Assembly (NCBI RefSeq): GCF_002735705.1
Contig: NZ_PDZL01000003.1
Location: 186,001 to 250,000, forward strand
Direction: 5' to 3'
DNA from: Janthinobacterium sp. BJB426
GTDB lineage: Bacteria > Pseudomonadota > Gammaproteobacteria > Burkholderiales > Burkholderiaceae_D
Length of the DNA: 64,000 nt
A model generated the notes under the pieces. It was not told the origin of the DNA. It did no database searches and was given only the letters and a program-made list of their open reading frames with translations. The stretch's first letter is position 1. Every line of letters begins with the position of its first letter. Both the position numbers and the translations under genes were made by a program. Positions 54,450-62,530 of this stretch are shown here, piece by piece.

Positions 54450-55343
54450 ATGAGAATGAAGACGGACACTGCCAAGACGGGCACGGGCCAGGCGCAGCAA
54501 CTGGCCGGCATCATCAACGCGCACCACACGGAATTGCTGGACGGCTGGATGGCCGGCCTGATCGCCCGCCTGGTGCGGCGCGACAAGATCGCCGAGAACG
54601 AGCTGCGCCAGCAGGCATCGCAATTCCTGCCGCTGCTGGCCAGTGCGGTGGAAAGCGGCGACTCATTCGACATCGAGGGCGGCGCCTGGGACGATACGCG
54701 CCAGCTGATCGCGGAGATATCGCAGTCGCGCGTGCGCCAGGGCTATTCGCCGATCGACACGGCCAGCTTCATGTTTGCCCTCAAGGAGCCGCTGTTCGCC
54801 TACCTGCGCAAGGCAATCACGGCCCATCCGGAGCAACTGGGCGACGCCATCGTCAGCACCAGCAAGCTGTTCGATGAACTGGGCCTGCTGACCATCGCCA
54901 TCTACCAGAAAGCGCGCGAACAGGTGATTCTGCGACAGCAGCAGGAATTGCTGGAGCTGTCCACGCCCGTGGTGCAGCTGTGGCAAAACGTGCTGGCCCT
55001 GCCCCTGATCGGCACCCTCGACAGCGCGCGCACGCAGGTGGTGATGGAAAGCCTGCTGCAAAAGATTGTCGATACGGGCGCCCTGATCGCCATCATCGAC
55101 ATCACCGGCGTGCCCACCGTCGACACCCTGGTGGCGCAGCATCTGCTGAAAACCATCGCCGCAGCACGCCTGATGGGCGCCGACTGCATCATCAGCGGCA
55201 TCCGTCCGCAGATCGCGCAAACCATCGTGCACCTGGGCGTCAACCTGGAAGACGTGATGACCAAGGCCACGCTGGCCGACGCCTTCGTCGTGGCCCTGAA
55301 ACGCACGGGCTCCAGCATCACCTACCAGCAGCAACAACACTGA
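54450..55343 (+). CDS. rsbR: stressosome scaffold RsbR
   Basis: Among ATGs at 54444, 54450 and 54456 the middle one has the best spacing from AAGGA, giving 297 residues. The N-terminal half is an alpha-helical RsbR-type sensor domain. The C-terminal STAS domain has IDITGVPTVDTLVAQ and IRPQIAQTIVHLG, near-identical to Bacillus RsbR, with both phosphorylated threonines kept (Thr226 and Thr258). It should assemble with RsbS into the stressosome and hold RsbT. Confidence 0.93.
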   Translation: MRMKTDTAKTGTGQAQQLAGIINAHHTELLDGWMAGLIARLVRRDKIAENELRQQASQFLPLLASAVESGDSFDIEGGAWDDTRQLIAEISQSRVRQGYSPIDTASFMFALKEPLFAYLRKAITAHPEQLGDAIVSTSKLFDELGLLTIAIYQKAREQVILRQQQELLELSTPVVQLWQNVLALPLIGTLDSARTQVVMESLLQKIVDTGALIAIIDITGVPTVDTLVAQHLLKTIAAARLMGADCIISGIRPQIAQTIVHLGVNLEDVMTKATLADAFVVALKRTGSSITYQQQQH

Positions 55344-55350
55344 GGCGCCT

Positions 55351-55713
55351 ATGGAAAGAATCCCCATTTTACGCATGGGCCGGCTGCTGCTGGTGACGAT
55401 CCAGGTGGACATGCATGACCGCCTGGCGATGACCTTGCAGGATGACCTGACCACCCGCATCGTGACGGACCGCGCCACGGGCGTGCTGATCGACATTTCC
55501 GCGCTCGACATCGTCGACTCCTTCATCGGCCGCATGATCAGCAACACGGCGGCGATGGCGAAAATCCTCGACGCGCGCACCGTCGTCGTCGGCATGCAGC
55601 CAGCCGTCGCCATCACCCTGGTGGAACTGGGGCTGACGCTGGAAGGCGTGAGCACGGCGCTGAACGTGGAGCTGGGCATCAAGCTGCTGGAACGGGGCGG
55701 CGCATGCGCATGA
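55351..55713 (+). CDS. rsbS: stressosome STAS protein RsbS
   Basis: The 120-residue single STAS-domain protein has IDISALDIVDSFIGRMIS, the RsbS signature, with the phosphorylatable serine at position 57 (Ser59 in Bacillus). It follows rsbR by 7 bp. It is the part of the stressosome that RsbT phosphorylates to free itself under stress. Confidence 0.93.
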   Translation: MERIPILRMGRLLLVTIQVDMHDRLAMTLQDDLTTRIVTDRATGVLIDISALDIVDSFIGRMISNTAAMAKILDARTVVVGMQPAVAITLVELGLTLEGVSTALNVELGIKLLERGGACA

Positions 55714-55723
55714 CGGGGGCGCC

Positions 55724-56158
55724 GTGCTAGGCGCGCAGGCGCAGGCGGGGGGGCAACAGGTGCAGCAGATCCTGCCCTTGCACAGCGACGAAGACGTCGT
55801 GCGGCTGCGCAAGCAGGTGCGCGACAGCATGGTCGCCATGGGTTTTGGCCTGATCGAACAGACCAAGATCATCACGGCGGCCAGCGAACTGGCGCGCAAC
55901 ACCCTGCGCTACGGCGGCGGCGGCGAAGCGCGCATCGCGCGCGTCTGCGATGGCGCGCGCCAGGGACTGGAGCTGCGCTTTGTCGATGCGGGACCTGGCA
56001 TCGACGATATCCCCCTGGCGCTGACCGATGGCTACACCAGCGGCGGCGGGCTGGGACTGGGGCTGGGCGGCGCCAAGCGCCTGGCCGACGCCTTTCACAT
56101 CGACACGGCGCCCGGCGCGGGCACCACCGTCACCATCGCGAAATGGAAGCTGTTTTGA
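55724..56158 (+). CDS. rsbT: serine/threonine kinase RsbT (switch kinase)
   Basis: The start is the GTG at 55724 preceded by GGGGGC. The 144-residue HATPase protein has the N-box SELARNTLRYGGGG and the DAGPGI and GLGLGLGGAKRL ATP-lid segments of the RsbT/SpoIIAB family. It would phosphorylate RsbR and RsbS, then leave the stressosome. In Bacillus free RsbT activates the phosphatase RsbU. Here no RsbU is visible, and the target is probably one of the downstream proteins. Confidence 0.92.
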   Translation: MLGAQAQAGGQQVQQILPLHSDEDVVRLRKQVRDSMVAMGFGLIEQTKIITAASELARNTLRYGGGGEARIARVCDGARQGLELRFVDAGPGIDDIPLALTDGYTSGGGLGLGLGGAKRLADAFHIDTAPGAGTTVTIAKWKLF

Positions 56159-57240
56159 ACCACCAGGAACCACAACCTGACATTCTCAGGCAACGCAGTT
56201 TCCCCGTCGGCGAACCGAGCGAGATCGCCGCGGCCCGCCGCGCCGGCAACGAACTGGCGCGCCACATCGGCTTCGACGACGTGCGCACAGGTCAACTGGC
56301 CATCATCATCAGCGAAGCGGCCACCAACATCGTCAAGCACGCGCAGCGCGGCGAAATCCTGCTGCGCAAGGTGCTGCGCGGCGGCACCAGCGGCATTGAA
56401 GTGCTGGCCATCGACAACGGCCCCGGCATGGCCAACGTGCGCCAGCACATGCAGGATGGCCATTCCACCACGGGCACCTACGGCGTGGGGCTGGGCGCGA
56501 TACGCCGCCTGAGCCAGGAATTCGACCTGTACACGGCGCCAGGCAAGGGCACGGTGCTGATGGTGGTGGTCTGGGGGCCAAACGCCTGCAGCGCCATCCC
56601 GCCCAGTCCGAACTGGTGCATCGGCGCCGTGTGCCTGCCGCTGGCCTCGGAACAGGTATGCGGCGACGCCTGGAACGTCGTGTGCGAAGGCCATGAACTG
56701 AGCCTGATGGTGGCCGATGGCCTGGGGCACGGCCCGCTGGCGGCGCGCGCGTCGGAACGCGCCAGCGCGCTGCTGGAACACGACACGCCGGGACTGCCAC
56801 CGCTGCCCGCCCCCTTCATCGAACTGGCCCACGGCGCCCTGCGCGCCACGCGCGGCGCGGCCATGGCGGTGGCGCACATCGACAGCGCACGCCGCCAATT
56901 GCGCTATGCGGGCGTGGGCAACATCGCCGCCTGCGCCTTCGATGCGCAGCAGCGCCGGCACCTGCTGTCGCATAACGGCATCGTCGGCAGCAACCTGCGC
57001 AAGGTGCAGGAATTCTGCTATCCATGGCAGCCGGGCGCGACACTGATCATGCATAGCGACGGCTTGCACACGCGCTGGGACCTGGAACAGTATCCGGGCC
57101 TGGCGCAATGCCACCCCAGCCTCGTCGCCGCCGTGCTGTACCGCGATTTCGCGCGCGGGCGCGACGACGTCACGGTGGTGGTGCTGCGCGAACATGAGGA
57201 GCACCGGCCTGCCGGTGCGGAAAGGAACGACACGCCATGA
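56143..57240 (+). CDS. ATPase-SpoIIE phosphatase fusion (RsbT-like plus RsbX-like)
   Basis: The 365-residue protein overlaps the rsbT 3' end by 16 bp. The first 140 residues are a second RsbT-type HATPase domain (IIISEAATNIVKHAQRG, AIDNGPGMANV and GVGLGAIRRLS). The rest is a compact SpoIIE/PP2C phosphatase domain with the metal motif VADGLGHGPLAA and SDGLHTRWD, about the size of Bacillus RsbX, which resets the stressosome by dephosphorylating RsbR and RsbS. The fusion joins kinase-like and phosphatase modules in one chain. Confidence 0.9.
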   Translation: MEAVLNHQEPQPDILRQRSFPVGEPSEIAAARRAGNELARHIGFDDVRTGQLAIIISEAATNIVKHAQRGEILLRKVLRGGTSGIEVLAIDNGPGMANVRQHMQDGHSTTGTYGVGLGAIRRLSQEFDLYTAPGKGTVLMVVVWGPNACSAIPPSPNWCIGAVCLPLASEQVCGDAWNVVCEGHELSLMVADGLGHGPLAARASERASALLEHDTPGLPPLPAPFIELAHGALRATRGAAMAVAHIDSARRQLRYAGVGNIAACAFDAQQRRHLLSHNGIVGSNLRKVQEFCYPWQPGATLIMHSDGLHTRWDLEQYPGLAQCHPSLVAAVLYRDFARGRDDVTVVVLREHEEHRPAGAERNDTP

Positions 57241-59060
57241 CACAACGCATATTGACAGCCCATATCGGCAGCGAACTCGATGTCGTGGGCGCACGCCAGC
57301 GCGCGCGGCAGATCGCCGCCCTGTGCGGCTTCGGCGTGCAGGACCAGGTGCGCATCGCCACGGCCGTGTCGGAACTGGCGCGCAACGTCTACAACTACGC
57401 CGGCAGCGGCAAGGTGCATTTTGCCATCGATGGCCAGACGGCGCCGCAGGTGCTCAGCATCCGCATCGAAGACCAGGGCCCCGGCATCGCGCAGCTCGAC
57501 AAAATATTGGCCGGCACCTACCGCTCGCCGACGGGCATGGGCCTGGGCATCCTGGGCGCCCAGCGCCTGATGGACCGCTGCCATATCCACAGCACGCCGG
57601 GCGACGGCACCCACATCACGCTGCACAAGCTGTTCCCGCGCGACGCGCCCCTGCTCGACGGGCAGAGCGTCGGCGCGCTGTCCGGCAGCCTGCAGGCGCT
57701 GCCGCCGGATATCACGCTGTCCGAAGTCCAGCAGCAGAACCGCGAACTGTTGACCACCCTGGCCGAACTGAAGACGCGCCAGGACGATTTGCTGCAGCTG
57801 ACGCGCGAACTGGAAGACACCAACCGTGGCGTGGTGGCGCTGTTCGCGGAACTCGACGAAAAAGCCGACCACCTGCGCCGCGCCGACCAGATGAAATCGC
57901 GCTTCCTGTCGAACATGAGCCATGAATTCCGCACGCCGCTCAGCTCCATTCGCGCCCTGTCCAAGCTGCTGCTCGACCGCATCGACGGCGAGCTGTCCGA
58001 GGAACAGGAAAAGCAGGTGCTGTTCATCCTGCAAAGCGCCGTCAGCCTGAGCGACCTGGTCAACGACCTGCTGGACCTGGCCAAGATCGAGGCGGGCAAG
58101 GTCGACGTGCACGCCAACAGTTTCCAGGTGGCCGACCTGTTCAGCGCCCTGCGCGGCATGCTGCGCCCGCTGCTGGTATCCGAGTCGCTGACACTGACCT
58201 TCATCGATCCCGACCCGGCGCTGCACATCCACACGGATGAAGGCAAACTGTCGCAAATCCTGCGCAACTTCATCGCCAACGCCCTGAAGTTCACGGAAGC
58301 CGGCGCCATCATCGTCAGCGCCACGCCCTTGCCGGAGCAGGATGCCATCCGCTTTTCCGTCTCCGACACGGGCCTGGGCATCGCCGCCGAAGACGTGCAG
58401 ATGATCTTCGAGGAATTCAGCCAGGTGGAAAACCACATGCAGCGCAAAGTCAAGGGCACGGGCCTGGGCCTGCCCCTGTGCCGCAACCTGGCCACCCTGC
58501 TCAACGGCACGGTGGCCGTGGAAAGCACGCCTGGCGAGGGCTCGCTGTTTTCCGTCGTCCTGCCCGCCAGCTACCATGCACCCGAAGGCACCCTGCCGCC
58601 GTGCGCGCCGGCCAACGACAATGGCAATGACCAGCGCATCGCCGTGCTGGTGGTAGAAGACAATCCGCCCGTGCGCCTGCTGTATGAAAAATTTTTGGCA
58701 GGCAGCGAATTTCGCGTCGTTCCCGCGCGCAGCGTGCGCGAGGCGCAGGAGCGCTGGGAACAGCAGCGCCCCGCCGCCGTCATCCTCGATATCCTGCTGC
58801 ACGGCGAAACGACCTGGCACTGGCTGGCCGAGCTGAAAAACGACCCGCTGCGGCGCCAGGTGCCCGTCATCGTCGCCACCGAGATCGACGACGTGCGCAA
58901 GGGCCTGGCCCTGGGCGCCGATGCCTACTACGTCAAGCCGCTGTCGCGCCAGCAATTGCTGGCCACCCTGCGCGCGCTGATCGGCAATCCACACCACCGG
59001 CAAGAGCCGGTTCCGCCGCAAGGCACAACCACCTGGGACAATGCGCATGCTACCGGATAA
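57237..59060 (+). CDS. RsbT-like HATPase-histidine kinase-receiver protein
   Basis: The start ATG overlaps the previous stop (ATGA). The 607 residues read in order as an RsbT-type HATPase (VRIATAVSELARNVYNYAG, residues about 10-130) and a coiled coil (about 155-205). A HisKA box (FLSNMSHEFRTPLSSIRAL, His about 228) and kinase ATPase domain follow, then a C-terminal receiver (VLVVEDNPPVRLLYEKFL; Asp in AVILDILL). No membrane helix is present, so it is cytosolic and likely takes its input from the stressosome. This couples partner switching to phosphorelay chemistry. Confidence 0.92.
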   Translation: MTQRILTAHIGSELDVVGARQRARQIAALCGFGVQDQVRIATAVSELARNVYNYAGSGKVHFAIDGQTAPQVLSIRIEDQGPGIAQLDKILAGTYRSPTGMGLGILGAQRLMDRCHIHSTPGDGTHITLHKLFPRDAPLLDGQSVGALSGSLQALPPDITLSEVQQQNRELLTTLAELKTRQDDLLQLTRELEDTNRGVVALFAELDEKADHLRRADQMKSRFLSNMSHEFRTPLSSIRALSKLLLDRIDGELSEEQEKQVLFILQSAVSLSDLVNDLLDLAKIEAGKVDVHANSFQVADLFSALRGMLRPLLVSESLTLTFIDPDPALHIHTDEGKLSQILRNFIANALKFTEAGAIIVSATPLPEQDAIRFSVSDTGLGIAAEDVQMIFEEFSQVENHMQRKVKGTGLGLPLCRNLATLLNGTVAVESTPGEGSLFSVVLPASYHAPEGTLPPCAPANDNGNDQRIAVLVVEDNPPVRLLYEKFLAGSEFRVVPARSVREAQERWEQQRPAAVILDILLHGETTWHWLAELKNDPLRRQVPVIVATEIDDVRKGLALGADAYYVKPLSRQQLLATLRALIGNPHHRQEPVPPQGTTTWDNAHATG

Positions 59061-60561
59061 CAACAGCGATGCTCTGATCCTGAACGTCGATGACAGCGAT
59101 GGCGCACGCTACGCCAAATCGCGCATCCTCCAACGCGCCGGCTTCAAGGTCATCGAAGCCTCGAACGGGGGCGACGCGCTGCTGCGCGCCCGCCAGGACC
59201 GCCCCAACCTGATCCTCCTCGACGTCAAGCTGCCCGACATCAACGGCCTGGAAGTGTGCCGCCAGTTGAAGGGCGGCGACGAGACCGGCACCATCCTGGT
59301 GCTGCAAACGTCCGCGTCCTGCATCGGCACGGCCGACAAGATCCGCGCCCTGGACGGCGGCGCCGACAATTACCTGGTCGAGCCGATCGAGGCCGATGAA
59401 CTGATCGCCAACGTCAAGGCGCTGCTGCGCCTGGGACGGGTCGAGCGCGCGCTGCGCGACGTGGACCGCCGCAAGGATGAATTCCTGGCCACCCTGGCGC
59501 ACGAATTGCGCAACCCGCTGGGCCCCATCCGCACGGCGCTGGCCCTGCTGTGCAAGCTCGACCCCGTCGTGCCGGCGGTGCAGGACAATGCGCGCCGCAC
59601 CATCGGCCGTCACACGGACCACCTGGTGCGGCTGGTGGACGACCTGCTCGACGTGTCGCGCATTTCGCAGGGCAAAATCTCGCTGCAGTGGGAAAGTGTG
59701 AGCCTGGCCAGCGTCATCCGCAGCGCGCTGGAAACGAGTTCGCACAGCGTCGAGGCGCGCGGCCATGCGCTGGACGTGAACCTGCCCCAGGAAGAACTGT
59801 GGGTCTGCGGCGACGCCGTGCGCCTGTCGCAGATCGTCGCCAACCTGCTGCTCAACGCGGCCAAGTTCACTGCGCCGGGCGGGTGCATCGCCATTACTGC
59901 CGCACGCGAAGGCGACAACGTGCGCATCCGCCTGAGCGACAACGGCATCGGCATCGCCGCCGCCAATATCGACAGCATCTTCGGCCTGTTCGAGCAAAGC
60001 GGCCACTCGCCCGACCGGGTACAGGATGGCCTGGGCATCGGCCTGTCGCTGGTGCGCAACCTGGTGACCTTGCACGGCGGCCAGGTCAGCGTGCACAGCC
60101 CCGGCGTGGGGCTGGGCAGCACCTTCGAAGTCCTCCTGCCGCTCGACGCCAACGTGCCGCTGCCGGCCGCGCCCGCGCCGCAGACCGCCACCGGCGGCAG
60201 CCAGCGCATCCTCGTCGTCGACGACAACTGCGATGCGGCCGACACCCTGGCCGAACTGCTGGAAATGTACGGCCACACGGTGCGCACGGCCTACACGGGC
60301 ACGCAAGCGACCGAACGCACCCTGGAATTCAAGCCCGACATCGTCTTTCTCGACATCGGCCTGCCCGACATGAGCGGCTACGACGTGGCAATCAAACTGC
60401 GCCAGTTGCCGATACCGCAGCAATTCCTGCTCGTCGCGCTGACCGGCTACGGCCAGGAACACGACCGCCAGGCGGCCCTGGCCTCGGGCTTCAATGAACA
60501 TTTTGCCAAGCCTGTCGATTTCGGCAAGCTAGCCATGCTGGGATTGCATATCGCTCCATGA
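59041..60561 (+). CDS. receiver-histidine kinase-receiver hybrid protein
   Basis: The 506-residue protein overlaps the previous gene by 20 bp. An N-terminal receiver (LILNVDDSDGARYAKSRIL, Asp in LILLDVKLPDINGLE) is followed by a HisKA box (DEFLATLAHELRNPLGPI), an ATPase domain (LLNAAKFT, DNGIGIA, GLGIGLSLV) and a C-terminal receiver (ILVVDDNCDAADTLAEL, Asp in IVFLDIGLPDMSGYD). No membrane segment, DNA-binding or c-di-GMP output domain is present, so the final effector is elsewhere. It is the last gene of the rsb operon. Confidence 0.92.
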   Translation: MRMLPDNNSDALILNVDDSDGARYAKSRILQRAGFKVIEASNGGDALLRARQDRPNLILLDVKLPDINGLEVCRQLKGGDETGTILVLQTSASCIGTADKIRALDGGADNYLVEPIEADELIANVKALLRLGRVERALRDVDRRKDEFLATLAHELRNPLGPIRTALALLCKLDPVVPAVQDNARRTIGRHTDHLVRLVDDLLDVSRISQGKISLQWESVSLASVIRSALETSSHSVEARGHALDVNLPQEELWVCGDAVRLSQIVANLLLNAAKFTAPGGCIAITAAREGDNVRIRLSDNGIGIAAANIDSIFGLFEQSGHSPDRVQDGLGIGLSLVRNLVTLHGGQVSVHSPGVGLGSTFEVLLPLDANVPLPAAPAPQTATGGSQRILVVDDNCDAADTLAELLEMYGHTVRTAYTGTQATERTLEFKPDIVFLDIGLPDMSGYDVAIKLRQLPIPQQFLLVALTGYGQEHDRQAALASGFNEHFAKPVDFGKLAMLGLHIAP

Positions 60562-60633
60562 GCGGGGATGGCGGCTGCGTGTTGCCAGGGCGTCGGCTAT
60601 AATCGGCGGCCGCCTCACCTCTGGAACCATGAC

Positions 60634-61761
60634 ATGAAAACCCGCACGCCGCTGCTGCGCATCACCATGATACTGGGCGCCCTGCACGCCCTGTTGGGCT
60701 GGCTGCTGCTGCCGGCGCTGCCTGTCGGCCTGGCTGGCTGGCTGCTGGGCGGCGCCGTCTTGCTGGCCTCGACCATGCTGATGCCGATGACCATCTTCGC
60801 CCGCGCCGTCACCAACGATGCGCGTCTGGCCGACCGCCTGAGCTGGGCCGGCTCGCTGTGCATGGGCTTTTTTTCCTCGCTGTTCGTGCTCACCGTGCTG
60901 CGTGAACTGCTGATGCTGATTCCCGCCATGCGCCCGCACGCGCAGGCGTCCGCCGTGCTGGTCCTGCTTCTGGCGCTGCTGGCCACCGTCGTCGGCTACC
61001 TCAACGCCCGCAAGGTGGCGCGCGTGCGCGAAGTAACGGTACCGATTGCCGGCCTGCCGCAGGCGCTGCAAGGGCTGACCATCGTGCAGCTGAGCGACAT
61101 CCACGTGGGCGCCACCATCAAGCGAGCCTACGTGGAAGCCATCGTCGCGCGCGCCAACGGCCTGCGGCCCGACATCATCGCCATCACGGGCGACGTGGTC
61201 GACGGCACGGTGGCGCAACTGGGCAGCCATACGGCGCCGCTGGGTGAGCTGCGCGCGCGCCATGGCGTCTTTCTCGTCACAGGCAACCACGAATACTATT
61301 CGGGTGCAGCACCGTGGGTGGCGGAGTTCCGCCGCCTGGGCTTGCGCGTGCTGATGAACGAACATGCGGTCCTCGAACACGACGGCGCGCGCCTGGCCCT
61401 GGCCGGCGTCACCGATTTCAATGCGGCCAGTTTCGACCCTGCTCAGAAAAGCGACCCGCAAGCGGCCATCGCCGGCGCGCCCGCCGATATCCCCCACATC
61501 CTGCTGGCGCACCAGCCGCGCAGCGCGCCTGACGCCGAAGCGGCCGGCTACGACCTGCAATTGTCGGGCCATACGCACGGCGGACAGTTCTGGCCATGGA
61601 ACCTGTTCGTGCCGCTGCAGCAGCCGTACGTGGCCGGCCTGCACCGGCAAGGCCGATTGTGGATTTATGTGAGCCGCGGCACCGGTTACTGGGGGCCGCC
61701 GAAACGCATCGGCGCGCCGGCGGAGATTACGCGCTTAAGGCTGGCGGCACCCAGCGCCTGA
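60634..61761 (+). CDS. membrane-anchored metallophosphoesterase
   Basis: The start at 60634 (MKTRTPLLRITMILG) gives 375 residues. The first about 130 residues hold four membrane helices. The catalytic part has the calcineurin-like metal motifs LSDIHVG, GDVVDG, GNHEYYSG and SGHTHGGQFWP. Related YkuE/YaeI-type enzymes act on lipid-linked or phospholipid substrates at the inner membrane face. It follows the rsb operon by about 70 bp with no obvious terminator. Confidence 0.9.
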   Translation: MKTRTPLLRITMILGALHALLGWLLLPALPVGLAGWLLGGAVLLASTMLMPMTIFARAVTNDARLADRLSWAGSLCMGFFSSLFVLTVLRELLMLIPAMRPHAQASAVLVLLLALLATVVGYLNARKVARVREVTVPIAGLPQALQGLTIVQLSDIHVGATIKRAYVEAIVARANGLRPDIIAITGDVVDGTVAQLGSHTAPLGELRARHGVFLVTGNHEYYSGAAPWVAEFRRLGLRVLMNEHAVLEHDGARLALAGVTDFNAASFDPAQKSDPQAAIAGAPADIPHILLAHQPRSAPDAEAAGYDLQLSGHTHGGQFWPWNLFVPLQQPYVAGLHRQGRLWIYVSRGTGYWGPPKRIGAPAEITRLRLAAPSA

Positions 61762-61802
61762 CCAGGCCTGGGGCATGGCCAGTTTATTCATCGCTGCAGC
61801 GG

Positions 61803-62501
61803 TCAGACCCTGCCGGCAAACAAGGCAATGCCGGTGGCACAGCCTGCGCTGGCCACGACCAGGGTGGCAATCAGCCAGCGCCGTACAGATTGTGTCGAGG
61901 ACGCCAGCTGTTCCGCCCATGTGGCGGCCCACGCCTCCTGCTGCATCGCCAGCGCGGTCAATTGCATTTGCTGCTCGGCAAACGCCAATTGCATCTGCGC
62001 CACGGACTGCACCAGTGGCGCCATCCCGGCCTCGTTGAGGCGGGCAACCTCCATGAGCGACGCCGCCGTCTGCGTACCCAGCTCATGGCGCTGCTGCGCC
62101 ATCAGTTCATGCAGCTGAACAAAAGATTGCTTGCCGGACTCGCCTTGCTGCACCAGCTGTCCCGACAACTTCTCCACCGAGTCGCGGTGGGCGGTCACCG
62201 TGCCCTGTTCCAGCGTATTCTGGACCTGGTGCAGCATGGGTTGCAACGACAGGCGAATTTCGCGCGGCGTCTCTTCGGCCAGCGATTTGAGCGAGCGAAT
62301 CTGCATGAGCGCGTCATCCGCACTCATATTGGTGCCCTGGATAATGGCCTGTAAATCTTCCAGCATCGATTCAAACTGGTTCAGCCGCTTGTCCAGCTCG
62401 CGGACCGACTTCGTAACAGGCGCCAGCGGTTCCTGCATTACTTTTTGCAATAGTTCCTGAAATTCGTGTTCCTGGCGTGCGATATCGTGTTGATTGTTCA
62501 T
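61803..62501 (-). CDS. coiled-coil protein with C-terminal membrane helix
   Basis: The 232-residue protein starting MNNQHDIARQEHEF is almost entirely helical, rich in Gln, Glu and Leu, and predicted coiled coil for residues about 10-200. A single membrane helix follows (WLIATLVVASAGCATGIALF) with a short tail. The start is uncertain; a TTG four codons upstream is in frame. It lies 29 bp downstream of the dynamin-like gene and could be its membrane adaptor. No family recognised. Confidence 0.65.
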   Translation of the reverse strand: MNNQHDIARQEHEFQELLQKVMQEPLAPVTKSVRELDKRLNQFESMLEDLQAIIQGTNMSADDALMQIRSLKSLAEETPREIRLSLQPMLHQVQNTLEQGTVTAHRDSVEKLSGQLVQQGESGKQSFVQLHELMAQQRHELGTQTAASLMEVARLNEAGMAPLVQSVAQMQLAFAEQQMQLTALAMQQEAWAATWAEQLASSTQSVRRWLIATLVVASAGCATGIALFAGRV

Positions 62502-62530
62502 GGCCTTGGTCAATATGAAGTAAAAGTGAA

